Of a stretch of DNA of 64,000 nt, positions 25,848 through 35,128 are shown piece by piece. This stretch comes from Actinoplanes sichuanensis (GTDB lineage: Bacteria; Actinomycetota; Actinomycetes; Mycobacteriales; Micromonosporaceae): the NCBI RefSeq assembly GCF_033097365.1, contig NZ_AP028461.1, positions 4,774,001-4,838,000 on the forward strand, read 5' to 3'. How positions within the stretch are numbered: the stretch's first letter is position 1; each line of letters opens with the position of its first letter. Under the pieces are notes generated by a model, which had not been told where the DNA came from, made no database searches, and saw only the letters and a list, made by a program, of their open reading frames with translations. Both the position numbers and the translations under genes were made by a program.

Positions 25848-26119
25848 GGACTGAGGTCGTACCCGTCCAGCACGTCGTTCTTCACCCTCTCCAGCGAGGG
25901 TCGGGAGATCGCGCCGAGCCCCACGCCGATAGAGCAGGCCACGAAAGCGACGTAGGCGATGACCTCCGCCACCTGCAGCGGAACCCTGAGTACCGCCAGC
26001 ACGAAGATCGCTATCACCACCGCCGGAAAGAAGGCGAGTAACCGAAGCGCCCAGACCGACCGCCTGAAAGCCGGCGCGCAACGCAGACGGAGGCGGTCTT
26101 CCTCAGAAATCAGAACCAA
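25769..26119 (-). CDS. small membrane protein with two helices
   Basis: A 116-residue product. Two adjacent membrane helices (LLAFFPAVVIAIFVLAVL and VAEVIAYVAFVACSIGVGLGAI) are followed by a cytoplasmic tail with LSPYERAMLLNVMLVRAAVGKY. No family is recognised. The gene follows a lipoprotein gene by 13 bp on the same strand, so the two probably form an operon. Confidence 0.55.
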   Translation of the reverse strand: MVLISEEDRLRLRCAPAFRRSVWALRLLAFFPAVVIAIFVLAVLRVPLQVAEVIAYVAFVACSIGVGLGAISRPSLERVKNDVLDGYDLSPYERAMLLNVMLVRAAVGKYREPTRS

Positions 26120-26132
26120 TCCCGGATCCTTT

Positions 26133-26711
26133 TCAGCGTGCGGTCAGCGGTGTAGGTGTCGACGCCATGGCGGAGGTCGGGGCCGAACACTGCGTCTGTC
26201 GGAAAGGTTCCCGCGCCAGGCTCAGCGAGTAGACCTCGCCGACAAGTTCGGGGTCGATCCATCCGGAGTCCTCGTCGGGCCACCACAGTTTCAGGTAGGC
26301 CGGGCTTCCGCCGATCGTCACGGCAGCACACAGGACATCCCCGGTGTCGACGGGTTCCGTCGGGTTCGGCGACGCGTCCAGCCGATGCAGAGCCCAACTC
26401 TGCCGCTCGGCGACCGCGCGGTAGAACGCGGCGACCGCCTCCGCGCCGATCTCCGTCTGGTAAAGACGCCCGGCATCCGGCCGGCCGACATCGTCGCAAC
26501 CCGCCGAGTCGTCCACGAGTTCTGCGCCGGAGGGGTGTTCCGCGAGGATCGGTGCGCCGTTCAGCACAGCCGCGTCGGCGGCAGCGACCGAGGAACAGGG
26601 TGCGACTTCCGCCCGGTCCCATTCCTCGAGTTCGTCGCCGCCCCGGTGACAACCGGAGATGCTCAGGGCGAGCGTGAAGCCGAGAAGAGCGGATGTCGTG
26701 CGGCGCAGCAT
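26133..26711 (-). CDS. putative lipoprotein, function unknown
   Basis: A 192-residue product from ATG 26711, preceded by GGGAGAA. The open frame extends further upstream but only with low-complexity sequence. The signal peptide MLRRTTSALLGFTLALSISGC ends in a good lipobox (SISGC), so the mature protein should be lipid-anchored on the outer face of the membrane. The mature region has three further cysteines (APCSS, AGCDD, DVLCAA) and ends in a Thr/Pro tail. No domain is recognised. It is cotranscribed with the small membrane protein gene 13 bp downstream. Confidence 0.7.
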   Translation of the reverse strand: MLRRTTSALLGFTLALSISGCHRGGDELEEWDRAEVAPCSSVAAADAAVLNGAPILAEHPSGAELVDDSAGCDDVGRPDAGRLYQTEIGAEAVAAFYRAVAERQSWALHRLDASPNPTEPVDTGDVLCAAVTIGGSPAYLKLWWPDEDSGWIDPELVGEVYSLSLAREPFRQTQCSAPTSAMASTPTPLTAR

Positions 26712-26817
26712 GTTCTCCCTGTTCCATCGACAAGATGGACTGGATGGTAGCCCGCGTGAACAACGCCGCGTGGCGAGCCACGAGTGCCACTCCCGCATCC
26801 GGGAACCGACCGAGCAC

Positions 26818-27519
26818 CTACGGTGCGGGTCTGGTCTTGGTACGACGTTCGCGTTGCTGCCAGGTGGCCCGGACCATGGCCCGGTACATCTGCCGGGGTG
26901 CGGGCGGGTCGGCGAGCGGCAGGGCTGCCGGCGCGGCGCACGCCTGGATGAGGTAGCCGACGAAGCGGCGCCAGGTGTCGGGGGCGGCGTCGCCGGTGGC
27001 GGTGAGGACGCCGGCATTGGCCATCAGGAACATCGGGATGTCCTGGGTGACGAAGTCGGGCCGGAGCCTCCCGGCGGCCTTGGCACGGTCGACGACCGTA
27101 CTGAAAGCGTGAAACGCCTCGTCGCGAGCCGCCTCGAACTGCTTTGCGGTCGGGAAGGTCATGGTCAGCACGGTGGTGAAGCCGCGGTCACCGGCCTGCA
27201 TGCCGCAGATCGTCTCCAGGTGAACGCAGAACGCGTGCCAGGGATCCGGGTCGGCAAGTGCCTGCCGGGCCGCCTCGGAATAGGCGGCCATCTTCTCCTC
27301 GAACGCGGCGGCGATCAGATCGGCACGTTCCGGGAACCGGCGGTAGAGCGTGCCGACCCCGACACCCGCCCTTTTGGCGACGTCCTCGATCGGCACCTCG
27401 AGTCCGGATTCGGCGAAGACCTCACGGGCGGCGGCGACGATCCGCTGCCGGTTGCGTTCCGCGTCGACACGCAGACTGCCGCCGGGAGTCTCTGCTGGTA
27501 GCGAGGTCATGAACGTCAC
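26818..27519 (-). CDS. TetR-family repressor
   Basis: A 233-residue regulator from ATG 27519 or 27510. The N-terminal DNA-binding domain is typical: RIVAAAREVFAESGLEVPIEDVAKRAGVGVGTLYRRFPERADLIAAAF. The C-terminal helical ligand domain is not diagnostic. It is divergent from the oxidoreductase-DoxX-NmrA operon, and a 22-bp perfect dyad lies in the 94-bp gap. It therefore very likely represses that operon and itself, being released by an electrophilic or quinone-like ligand (ligand class inferred from the target enzymes). Confidence 0.9.
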   Translation of the reverse strand: MTFMTSLPAETPGGSLRVDAERNRQRIVAAAREVFAESGLEVPIEDVAKRAGVGVGTLYRRFPERADLIAAAFEEKMAAYSEAARQALADPDPWHAFCVHLETICGMQAGDRGFTTVLTMTFPTAKQFEAARDEAFHAFSTVVDRAKAAGRLRPDFVTQDIPMFLMANAGVLTATGDAAPDTWRRFVGYLIQACAAPAALPLADPPAPRQMYRAMVRATWQQRERRTKTRPAP

Positions 27520-27571
27520 CCTACGGGCGACTGGAGGATGTCGTCCACTTCCGTGCTACGGTCGGCCCAGC

Positions 27572-27593
27572 AAGTGGAGCACAAGTTCCACTT
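27572..27593. promoter_or_regulatory. TetR-type operator AAGTGGA-N8-TCCACTT
   Basis: Perfect 7-bp inverted repeat AAGTGGA / TCCACTT with an 8-bp spacer, ending 20 bases before the oxidoreductase start. A third half-site TCCACTT lies at 27544-27550. It sits between the divergent TetR gene and the operon. Confidence 0.7.
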
Positions 27594-27613
27594 ACGTTCC
27601 GAGGGAGACCCCC

Positions 27614-28528
27614 ATGAAGGCTGTCGTCATCACCGAGCAAGGCGCTGCGCCCCGGTCCGTGGACATCGCGAAGCCGCAACCAGGCGCGGGTGAGGTCCTG
27701 GTCAAGGTGCGGGCGTCGTCGATCAACGGCTTCGACACCGCGGTGGTCGCCGGCTACCTGGCCGCGATGATGGAGCACCGCTACCCGGTGGTGCTCGGCA
27801 AGGATTTCGCCGGCACCGTCGAGGCGGTCGGCGCCGGCGTGACCCGGTTCGCCGTCGGAGACACGGTCTTCGGCGTGGTCACCAAGGCGTTCCTCGGAGA
27901 CGGCGGATTCGGCGAGTACGTGACCGTGCCCCAGGCGATCGGCATCGCCAAGCTCCCCGACGGCGTGGACGTGAACGTCGCGGGCGCACTCGGGCTGGCC
28001 GGTACGGCGGCTGTCGACGCGCTCGACGCCGTGGCGCCGCGGGCCGGCGAGACCGTGCTGATCAGCGGCGCGACCGGCGGAGTCGGTGCGATCGCGGTGC
28101 AGTACGCCGCCGCGGCCGGGGCGACGGTGATCGCCACCGCGAAGCCCGGCGCGGAGACCGAGTTCGTCCGTGGCCTGGGCGCGCACACGGTGGTCGACCA
28201 CACCGGCGACCTGCCGGCCCAGGTCCGCGCCGCCAGCCCGGCCGGCGTCGACGCCGTGCTGCACCTGGCCGGCGACAGCGCCACACTGATCACGCTGCTG
28301 ACCGAGAAAGGCCGCATCGCCAGCACCCTGGGCCCGGTCGAGCACCCCGCGTCGACCGCGGTGATGGCCACCCCCACCGAGACCACCCTCGACCGGCTGG
28401 CCGGGGATCTCGCCGCCGGGAGGCTGACCGTGCCGGTCGCCGGCACTTACTCCCTCGACGAAGTGCCCGCCGCGTTCGCCGACTTCGCCGGCGGCACCCT
28501 CGGCAAGATCTCGATCACCGTCGCCTGA
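27614..28528 (+). CDS. NADP-dependent quinone-oxidoreductase-like MDR enzyme
   Basis: The 304-residue protein starts at ATG 27614 (MKAVVITEQGAAP) after GAGGGAGA. The longer frame from 27350 crosses the operator and is spurious. It has a GroES-like domain (VVLGKDFAGTVEAVGAGVTRFAVGDTVFG) and a Rossmann domain (VLISGATGGVGAIAVQYAAAAGATVIATAK), with no zinc ligands. It is the first gene of an operon with a DoxX-like membrane protein (27 bp later) and an NmrA-like NAD(P)-binding protein, under a divergent TetR repressor. The group looks like a redox-stress or quinone-detoxification unit. Confidence 0.9.
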   Translation: MKAVVITEQGAAPRSVDIAKPQPGAGEVLVKVRASSINGFDTAVVAGYLAAMMEHRYPVVLGKDFAGTVEAVGAGVTRFAVGDTVFGVVTKAFLGDGGFGEYVTVPQAIGIAKLPDGVDVNVAGALGLAGTAAVDALDAVAPRAGETVLISGATGGVGAIAVQYAAAAGATVIATAKPGAETEFVRGLGAHTVVDHTGDLPAQVRAASPAGVDAVLHLAGDSATLITLLTEKGRIASTLGPVEHPASTAVMATPTETTLDRLAGDLAAGRLTVPVAGTYSLDEVPAAFADFAGGTLGKISITVA

Positions 28529-28555
28529 CCTCTGCGATTCGGAGACCCCCCACCC

Positions 28556-28927
28556 ATGAACGTGTTCCTGTGGATCGTGCAGGCCGTCCTGGCGGCCGCG
28601 TTCATCACCGCCGGCGTCCTCAAATCGACCCAGCCGAAAGAGAGACTCGCCCCCAACCTGCCCTGGGTGCGAGACGTCTCCCTCGGCACGCTGCGGCTGA
28701 TCGGTATCGCCGAACTACTCGGTGGCCTCGGGCTGATCCTGCCCGCGGTCACCGGCGTCGCCCCGATCCTGACCCCGTTCGCCGCGTCCGGCCTGGCCGT
28801 GATCATGGTCCTGGCCGCGGTCGTGCACCTGCGCCGCAAGGAGCCGTCCGGCATCGCCGTCAACGCCGTACTCTTCCTGCTCGCCGGGCTTGTCGCGTGG
28901 GGCCGCTTCGGGCCGTACGGCTGGTGA
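28556..28927 (+). CDS. DoxX-like membrane protein
   Basis: A 123-residue protein with four hydrophobic helices and the DoxX-family opening (IVQAVLAAAFITAGVLKST), followed by GIAELLGGLGLILPAV and LRRKEPSGIAVNAVLFLLAGLVAWGRFG. DoxX proteins are associated with quinone- or thiol-linked membrane redox complexes. It lies 27 bp after the oxidoreductase gene in the same operon, and in actinobacteria such pairs commonly occur behind TetR or MarR regulators. Confidence 0.85.
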   Translation: MNVFLWIVQAVLAAAFITAGVLKSTQPKERLAPNLPWVRDVSLGTLRLIGIAELLGGLGLILPAVTGVAPILTPFAASGLAVIMVLAAVVHLRRKEPSGIAVNAVLFLLAGLVAWGRFGPYGW

Positions 28928-29074
28928 GCGCCGCGGAGTTAGGCATTCGACCTGCTGCCGCGACTACGTGACAACGACCGGCTCACCTCGACGCCCGCCG
29001 CCCGCGCGGAAACCGGCACCCCGGTCGCCCACGCATGACCGTCGACCAACCACGAAACGTTCAGGAGTCCTCCC

Positions 29075-29926
29075 GTGTCTGTCCTCGTCCTCGGCGCTAC
29101 CGGCGCCCTCGGCCGCCTGGTGCTGACCGAACTGCGCAAGCGCGGTCTCACCGCCACCGACATCACCGCGGCCGGCCGCAAGAAAGACGTACTCGACGCC
29201 CTCGCCGCCGACGGCTATCGCACCGCGCAGGTCGAACTCGGCGACGCGGAACAGGTCCGTGCGGCCGTCACCGGACACGACCAGGTCGTGCTGATCTCCG
29301 GCATCGACCCCGACCGGGTTCAGCAGCACAGACACGTCATCGACGCCGCCAAGGACGCCGGAGTCCGGCACTTCTACTACACCAGCGGGTTGCGCGTCGA
29401 CGACCCGAGCTACCCGCTCGGCGCCGACCACATCGCCACCGAAGACGCCATCACCGCGTCCGGGCTGACCTACACCATCATGCGCAATGCCTGGTACATC
29501 GAGAACTACATCCAGGCCATGCACGGCGCCGCACAGACCGGCGTCTTCACCGCCGCCGTCGGTGACGGCCGCATCGCCCCCGCCAGCCGCCAAGACCTCG
29601 CCGAAGCCCTCGCCGTCACCGTCACCACCGACGGCCACGACGATCGCACCTACCATCTCAGCGGCGACCGCGACTACACCTACCACGACATCGCCGCCGC
29701 CATGACCGAAGTCCTCGGCACCCCGGTGCGATACCAGCCGGTCACCGGCGAGCAGTACCAGGCCATCCTCACCGGTGCCGGCGTCGACGAAGGCACCGCC
29801 GCGTTCCTCGCCGTCCTCGACGGCAACATCGGCGCCGGCATTCAGGCCCATACCGGCGACCAGCTCACCCGTCTGATCGGCCGCCGTACCACTCCCCTGG
29901 CCGACGGCCTGCGCCAGAACCTCTGA
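29075..29926 (+). CDS. NmrA-like NAD(P)-binding protein / NAD(P)H:quinone reductase
   Basis: A 283-residue protein from GTG 29075, eight bases after AGGAG. It is an atypical short-chain dehydrogenase: GATGALGRLV dinucleotide motif, then VRHFYYTSGLRVDDPSY, TYTIMRNAWYIENY and a C-terminal YRPV-like substrate region (VRYQPVTGEQY). This matches the NmrA/QorB type (zinc-free NAD(P)H:quinone reductases and redox sensors). It is the last gene of the TetR-controlled operon. A strong hairpin terminator follows at 29982. Confidence 0.88.
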   Translation: MSVLVLGATGALGRLVLTELRKRGLTATDITAAGRKKDVLDALAADGYRTAQVELGDAEQVRAAVTGHDQVVLISGIDPDRVQQHRHVIDAAKDAGVRHFYYTSGLRVDDPSYPLGADHIATEDAITASGLTYTIMRNAWYIENYIQAMHGAAQTGVFTAAVGDGRIAPASRQDLAEALAVTVTTDGHDDRTYHLSGDRDYTYHDIAAAMTEVLGTPVRYQPVTGEQYQAILTGAGVDEGTAAFLAVLDGNIGAGIQAHTGDQLTRLIGRRTTPLADGLRQNL

Positions 29927-29981
29927 TCCGACATCGTGGACGGGTCGTCGACAACGCACCGGCGAATCCATCGTCTGCCCA

Positions 29982-30022
29982 CCGGCCGTCGGGTGCCGGC
30001 ATAGCGGCACCCGACGGGCCGG
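29982..30022 (+). terminator. strong intrinsic-type terminator after the redox operon
   Basis: Inverted repeat with a 12-bp perfect core (CGTCGGGTGCCG / CGGCACCCGACG), a six-base loop GCATAG, and outer CCGGC/GCCGG pairs with one bulged base. It lies 56 bp after the NmrA-like gene and 170 bp before the sensor kinase. Confidence 0.75.
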
Positions 30023-30192
30023 ACATCCTCAGCTCCGGATCCCCGAACAGACCGGCCCCTCGTGGATCGCACCGGCCGGACGTTGCCCATCGAGTACGAG
30101 CATCGGTCTGACAGTGACGAAAACCGACTGATCCGATTACGTACGGTGTTAGCGTCATCCCCTGACGAAGCTCGAGCGCATCGGGGGCCGCC

Positions 30193-31578
30193 ATGGCGAT
30201 GACTGCTGCGGCCACCACTCTGCGGAGTCTGCTCACCCGCGGGGTCGGCACCGCCGATGCACGCTCCATTCTGGGCGCCGCCGTCGCGGCCGCCACGACG
30301 ATGGGCTGCCTGCTGATCCGAAAACATCCTGACCGTACGACGATGGCCGTGACCGGCGTCAATCTCGGCCTGCTCGGCGGGTTCGGTGTCTACTGCCTGG
30401 CCCTCGTGGCGCGGGCCGGCCGAGCCCGTGCCGAGGCACACAACGAGGCAGCGGCCAGCCACAATCAGCTGCAGAAGCTGATCGACAACACCGAGTCGAT
30501 CATCTACATGAAGCGGGTCGACAACGGCCGCTACCTGCTCGTGAACCGGGAATGGGAGCGGCTGTTCGGGGTATCGCGTGAACGCGTCGTGAAACTCGAC
30601 GATCACGGCGTCTTCCCGCCCGAACTCGCCGGCGAGTTGCGTGCCAACGATCTGCAGGTCGCCGATGCCGGTCGAACGGTGCAGTACGAGGAGACCGCCG
30701 ACAGCGTCGACGGCGTACGCACGTACATGTCGGTGAAGTTCCCGGTCCTGAACAGCACCGGCAAGCCCTACGCCGTATGCGGCATCTCGACCGACATCAC
30801 CGAACGCAAACGGGCCGAGGACGAGATCCGTCGTCTCAACAGCAACCTCGAGACGCGGGTGGCGCAGCGTACCGCCGAATTGGAGGCCTCGACCAAGGAG
30901 CTCGACGCGTTCGCCTACTCCGTCTCGCACGATCTTCGTGCGCCGCTGCGGTCGCTGCACGGATTCAGCGACGCCCTGCTGGAGGACTACGGCGACGTTC
31001 TCGACGACGTCGGCAAGGACTACCTGAACCGGCTGCAACGCAACGTCAGTCGGATGGGCCGGATGATCGACGCGTTGCTCAATCTGTCGCGGGCCACCCG
31101 GGCCGACCTGGAACGCGCGACGGTGGACATCTCGGCGATGAGTCAGGAGGTGATCGGGGACCTCCGCGGTACGGACCCGGACCGCTCCGTCGAGTTGATC
31201 GTGTCCGACGGGCTCACCGTCGAGGCCGATCCCCACCTGTTCCGGCTCGCCCTGCAGAATCTGCTGGCCAACGCCTGGAAATTCACCGCCACACGCGACA
31301 ACGCCGTCATCGAGGTCGGCCGGACCGTCCATTCCGGCGACAGCTACTTCTTCGTACGCGACAACGGTGTCGGTTTCGACATGGCCTACGCCGGCAAGCT
31401 CTTCGACGCGTTCCAGCGACTACACACGACCTCCGACTTCGAAGGCACCGGCATCGGGCTCGCAACCGTGGCCCGTGTCGTACGCCGTCACGGCGGCCAC
31501 ATCTTCGCCGAGGCCGAGGTGGATCGGGGCGCGACGTTCTACTTCAACCTGATGAGCCTGGCGAAGGAGGCAGGATGA
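30193..31578 (+). CDS. PAS-domain sensor histidine kinase
   Basis: The 461-residue protein starts at ATG 30193. Two membrane helices (about 25-42 and 51-72) flank a very short loop, so there is almost no extracellular domain. A PAS domain (about 92-205, YMKRVDNGRYLLVNREWERLFG, ending GISTDITERKRAE) probably binds the signal in the cytoplasm. HisKA carries the phospho-acceptor His246 (YSVSHDLRAPL). The HATPase domain has the N box LLANAWKF and G1 RDNGVGFD. The form resembles phytochrome-like kinases of the Cph1 group. Its stop overlaps the start of a single-domain response regulator (ATGA), so the two are translated together. Confidence 0.9.
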   Translation: MAMTAAATTLRSLLTRGVGTADARSILGAAVAAATTMGCLLIRKHPDRTTMAVTGVNLGLLGGFGVYCLALVARAGRARAEAHNEAAASHNQLQKLIDNTESIIYMKRVDNGRYLLVNREWERLFGVSRERVVKLDDHGVFPPELAGELRANDLQVADAGRTVQYEETADSVDGVRTYMSVKFPVLNSTGKPYAVCGISTDITERKRAEDEIRRLNSNLETRVAQRTAELEASTKELDAFAYSVSHDLRAPLRSLHGFSDALLEDYGDVLDDVGKDYLNRLQRNVSRMGRMIDALLNLSRATRADLERATVDISAMSQEVIGDLRGTDPDRSVELIVSDGLTVEADPHLFRLALQNLLANAWKFTATRDNAVIEVGRTVHSGDSYFFVRDNGVGFDMAYAGKLFDAFQRLHTTSDFEGTGIGLATVARVVRRHGGHIFAEAEVDRGATFYFNLMSLAKEAG

Positions 31579-32012
31579 ACATCAACGGGAAGATCCTGCT
31601 CATCGACGACAGTCCCGACGACGTGGCGCTGACCCTCCGGGCCCTGAACAAGAACAACATCACCAACGCCGTGGACATCGCCAGCGACGGTGAGGAGGCG
31701 ATCCGGTACCTGTTCCCCGCCGACGGGCAACCGGACACGCTGCCGGCGCTCGTCCTGCTGGACCTCAACATGCCGAAGGTCAGTGGTCTCGAGGTGCTGC
31801 GGCACATCCGCGACGACCCGCGGACCCGATATCTGCCGGTCGTCGTGCTCACGACGTCCACCGAGGAACGCGACATCGTCAACACCTACGACCTCGGCGC
31901 CAACAGTTTCGTCCGCAAACCTGTGGCCTTCGACGAATTTCTGGAGGCGGTACGCGTACTCGGCATGTACTGGCTGTTGGTGAACCGGCCGGTCGGACGA
32001 CATCATGACTGA
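31575..32012 (+). CDS. single-domain response regulator (Rcp1-like)
   Basis: The 145-residue protein starts at ATG 31575 after AAGGAGGCAGG. A complete receiver domain: acidic pair LIDDSPDD, phospho-acceptor Asp63 (LLDLNMPK), the TTS switch residues and conserved Lys in VRKPVAF. There is no output domain, as in Rcp1 partners of phytochrome-like kinases, so it acts as a phosphotransfer intermediate or by protein contact. It overlaps the kinase upstream by 4 bp and the hybrid kinase downstream by 8 bp, forming a tightly coupled signalling cassette. Confidence 0.92.
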   Translation: MNINGKILLIDDSPDDVALTLRALNKNNITNAVDIASDGEEAIRYLFPADGQPDTLPALVLLDLNMPKVSGLEVLRHIRDDPRTRYLPVVVLTTSTEERDIVNTYDLGANSFVRKPVAFDEFLEAVRVLGMYWLLVNRPVGRHHD

Positions 32013-33981
32013 CGAGCCCGACGGGATCCGACTGCTACTCATCGAGGACAGCGAGGACGACGCCGTACTGGTGGTCAACCGGCTACGCCGGTCAGGCCTG
32101 CGCGTCGACTACGAGCGGGTCGAGACCGCCGACGGAATGCGGGCCGCGTTGCAGCGCCACTCCCCCGACATCGTGATCTCCGACAACCGGATGCCGACGT
32201 TCGACGCCGAATCCGCACTACGACTGCTGCGCGACAGTCGACTGGACGTGCCGTTCATCGTCGTCTCCGGCCAGATCGGCGAGGAGTCCGCCACCGCCCT
32301 CATGCGGGCCGGTGCCGCCGACTTCGTCCTGAAGGACAAACTCGCCCGCCTTGCGCCGGCGGTACAACGCGAACTCCGCGACGCACGTGGGCGTCACGAA
32401 CGCCGGCAGGCCGAGGCGGCGCTGGCCACCAGTGAGGAACGCTTCCGGCTGGTGGCGGAGAACCTCCAGGACGTGCTGTTCCGGTTCCGCCCCGGCCGGA
32501 CCCCGGAACTCGAATACATCAGCCCGGCCGTGGCCTCGATCACCGGACTGACCCCCGACGAACTGTACGAGCATCCCGAACTGCTCTTCGACACCACCGA
32601 TCCCGAAGACCGCGACATCATGCGGCGATCGTGGCAGTCACCACCGGAGGCCCCACTCGTCCTGCACTGGCCACGCACCGACGGCACCCGCGCCTGCGCC
32701 GAACAACGCCTCGTCGCGGTGTACGACGGCGACGAACCGATCGCCGTCGAAGGCATCCTGCGCGACATCACCGCCGAAGTCGAGGCCGCCGAACAGCGTC
32801 GCGAACTCGAACGTCAGCTCTACCAGGCGGAACGCCTCGACTCCCTCGGCCAACTCGCCGGCGGCGTCGCCCATGACTTCAACAACATCCTCGGCGTGAT
32901 CAGCGGCTACATCGGCTTCGTCCTCGACGAACTCGGACCCGACCACCTGTGCCGCGCCGACCTGGAGAACATCGACGACGCCGCCCGCCGCGCCGCCGCA
33001 CTGACCCGCCAGCTGCTCATCTTCAGCCGCCTGCAACCCTCGCAGCCCGAGGTGGTGGATCTCAACCACGTGGTCAGCCAGATCGAACGCCTGCTGCGCC
33101 GCACCATCGGCGAGGACATCGAGTTCGTCCTCGACATCGAGCCGGGCCTCGACAGCGTCATCATCGATCCCAGCCGCCTCGAACAGATCATCATGAACCT
33201 GGTGGTCAACGCACGAGCCGCGATGCCGGAAGGCGGAAGCCTCGTCATCCGGACGCGACGAGTCGACCAGGTCCCGGCGGCGGCGTTGGGCGCCCGGCCG
33301 TCATCGCAGCACTTCGTCAGTCTCACCGTCGCCGATACCGGCTGCGGCATGGACGAGGAGGTACGACGGCGAGCGTTCGAGCCGTTCTTCACCACCCGCG
33401 CCACCGGCCAGGGCAGCGGCCTCGGCCTGGCGACCGTCTACGGCGCCGTGCACGAGGCGGCCGGAGCGATCGCCGTCGACTCGGCGCCCGGCGCGGGAAC
33501 CCGAATCACCGTCTACCTACCGGCGGCCGACCGGCCGGCGCCGATCACCGAGGCTCCGGCGGCCGCCGGTGAAGCCGCCCGCGGCCTGGGGGAACGCATT
33601 CTGGTGGTCGAGGACGACGACGACATCCGCGCCATCACCCGGCGGGTGCTCACCCGTGGCGGGTACCAGGTCGTCGATGCCGCCACCCGTGACGAGGCGT
33701 TGCGGCACGTGCAGGACGACCCGGCCCCCTTCGATCTGCTGCTGTCGGACGTCATCATGCCCGGCATGCCGATCCTGGAGTTCATCCAGACATCTGTCCG
33801 GGCCCGCCCGTCGATGCGCATCGTCTTCATGTCGGGTTACACCGCCGACAGCAACCGCCGGCTGCCCGACGGCGTGCCCATACTCAACAAACCGTTCAGC
33901 GCGGCAGCCCTGCTGGACCAGGTCAAGACCACGTTGAGCAGCGATTCTGAACGCTCCACGACAACGCACGCGCAGCAATGA
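32005..33981 (+). CDS. hybrid sensor kinase: REC-PAS-HisKA-HATPase-REC
   Basis: The 658-residue soluble protein starts at ATG 32005. Receiver 1 (about 8-125) has LLIEDSEDD and Asp60 (VISDNRMP). A PAS domain follows at about 145-262. HisKA has His290 in [11 protein letters not shown]. HATPase motifs include [17 protein letters not shown] and the GxGLGLA box. A second receiver (about 530-645, [18 protein letters not shown]) ends with NKPFS. No membrane helix is present. It probably exchanges phosphoryl groups with the two upstream proteins. No DNA-binding output is encoded in the cassette. Confidence 0.9.
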   Translation: MTDEPDGIRLLLIEDSEDDAVLVVNRLRRSGLRVDYERVETADGMRAALQRHSPDIVISDNRMPTFDAESALRLLRDSRLDVPFIVVSGQIGEESATALMRAGAADFVLKDKLARLAPAVQRELRDARGRHERRQAEAALATSEERFRLVAENLQDVLFRFRPGRTPELEYISPAVASITGLTPDELYEHPELLFDTTDPEDRDIMRRSWQSPPEAPLVLHWPRTDGTRACAEQRLVAVYDGDEPIAVEGILRDITAEVEAAEQRRELERQLYQAERLDSLGQLAGGVAHDFNNILGVISGYIGFVLDELGPDHLCRADLENIDDAARRAAALTRQLLIFSRLQPSQPEVVDLNHVVSQIERLLRRTIGEDIEFVLDIEPGLDSVIIDPSRLEQIIMNLVVNARAAMPEGGSLVIRTRRVDQVPAAALGARPSSQHFVSLTVADTGCGMDEEVRRRAFEPFFTTRATGQGSGLGLATVYGAVHEAAGAIAVDSAPGAGTRITVYLPAADRPAPITEAPAAAGEAARGLGERILVVEDDDDIRAITRRVLTRGGYQVVDAATRDEALRHVQDDPAPFDLLLSDVIMPGMPILEFIQTSVRARPSMRIVFMSGYTADSNRRLPDGVPILNKPFSAAALLDQVKTTLSSDSERSTTTHAQQ

Positions 33982-34001
33982 TCACTCAGCCGGGCTGGGC
34001 A

Positions 34002-34026
34002 TCCCCGCCTGCCGACCGCAGAGGCG
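34002..34026. terminator. short hairpin between convergent genes
   Basis: Seven-base arms CCCGCCT / AGGCGGG with an 11-base loop, in the 82-bp gap between the convergent hybrid kinase and SnoaL-like genes. A weak bidirectional terminator candidate. Confidence 0.35.
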
Positions 34027-34063
34027 GGCGTCGGCGTCCAGGCCCGTCGCCTGCCACGAACGG

Positions 34064-34471
34064 TCAGGCCATCGCCTCGCGGACCTTGGCCGTGTCCACG
34101 AACTGTTCGAATCGAACGATCTGACCACCGCGTACCACGAAATGGTGCGCGACCCGGACGTCGATGGACCGGCCGGTCGCCTTGTTCACGGCGGTGTACC
34201 GGGCCAGGACCACGACGTTCTCGCCCTCGGTGACGTAGGTGTCGTCGTGGGCGGTCCAGTCGTCCCAGTCGGCGCCGAGCTTCTCCATGACGTTGCCGGT
34301 CACGCCCTCCGGTGTGCGGTAGGTGCCGGCCAGCGGGAAACCGGCCATCTCGGTCCACTCGACGTCCGGGGCCAGGGTGGCGCGCAGGGCTTCCAGGTCG
34401 CGGGTGGCCGAGGCCAGGTACTGGCGGCGGACGACGTCGGTGGGTGCCGTCGAGGTGGCGAAATCGGTCAT
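34064..34471 (-). CDS. SnoaL/NTF2-like protein
   Basis: A 135-residue protein of the cystatin-like alpha+beta NTF2 fold: an N-terminal helix (VVRRQYLASATRDLEALRATLAPDVEWTEMAG), then a strand-rich half ending HHFVVRGGQIVRFEQFVDT. The family covers polyketide cyclases, ketosteroid isomerases and many uncharacterised proteins. It overlaps the upstream DsbA-like gene by 4 bp (ATGA type), so the two are cotranslated. Its role is probably detoxification or modification of a small ligand (inference). Confidence 0.8.
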   Translation of the reverse strand: MTDFATSTAPTDVVRRQYLASATRDLEALRATLAPDVEWTEMAGFPLAGTYRTPEGVTGNVMEKLGADWDDWTAHDDTYVTEGENVVVLARYTAVNKATGRSIDVRVAHHFVVRGGQIVRFEQFVDTAKVREAMA

Positions 34472-35091
34472 GACCGGCTCCCGGTCAGGGCGGCCAGGCG
34501 GGCTTCGACCTGGGCGGGGGCGGCTTGGCCGTACGCGATCGGGGTGGTCTCGTCGCCGTGCACCGCGAGAAGGGTGGGGAAGCCGGTGACGCCGAGCCGA
34601 GCGGCGCGGCGGAAGTCGGCTGCCGCGGCGGCCGACGAGCCGGGGTCGGTGAAGGCCGCCGCGACGGTTTCGGCGTCGAGGCCGGTACGGGCCGCGACCG
34701 CCCGGTAGGTGTCCGGGTCGGACAGGCTACGGCCGTCGATGTAGAACGCGTGCTGAAGTGCGGTGGCCAGTTCGACGGCCCGCTCCGGCGCCGCCGCGCG
34801 CAGGACGGCGAATCCCCGGGCAGCGGCCTCGGAGTCCATGACGAACGAGCCGTCGGCGATGAGCCGCTCGTAGGCGTCGCTGAACTCGGCGCCGGTCACC
34901 TCGTGAATGTTGGCGTTCGCGCCCTGGACGTAGCCGAACTCACGGATCGGGAGCCGGCGCGAGCCGACGAACAGTCCGCCGGAGACGACCTCGACCGGCA
35001 GGTCGGGGTGGTTCGCCGTGATCTCGCTCAGGGTCGGCGAGAAACCGTGACACCACCCGCAGTAGGCGTCGAAAACGTAGATCAACCGCAT
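34468..35091 (-). CDS. DsbA/FrnE-like thioredoxin-fold protein
   Basis: A 207-residue cytoplasmic protein with the active-site CGWC at residues 11-14 (FDAYCGWCHGF), a central helical insertion, and the cis-Pro loop VTGFPTLL. This is the arrangement of DsbA-family dithiol oxidoreductases without a signal peptide, such as FrnE-like proteins. It probably reduces or isomerises disulfides, or handles a thiol conjugate. It is the first gene of a two-gene unit with the SnoaL-like protein. A 12-bp palindrome lies 38 bp upstream. Confidence 0.85.
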   Translation of the reverse strand: MRLIYVFDAYCGWCHGFSPTLSEITANHPDLPVEVVSGGLFVGSRRLPIREFGYVQGANANIHEVTGAEFSDAYERLIADGSFVMDSEAAARGFAVLRAAAPERAVELATALQHAFYIDGRSLSDPDTYRAVAARTGLDAETVAAAFTDPGSSAAAAADFRRAARLGVTGFPTLLAVHGDETTPIAYGQAAPAQVEARLAALTGSRS

Positions 35092-35128
35092 GACGTCAAC
35101 CCCTCCAAATCATCTGCCTAGACAGTAG

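Noticed and set aside
34142..34708. 188-residue plus-strand open frame over the SnoaL/DsbA genes
   Set aside because: Both minus-strand genes have clear folds and a 4-bp coupled overlap; the plus frame has none.
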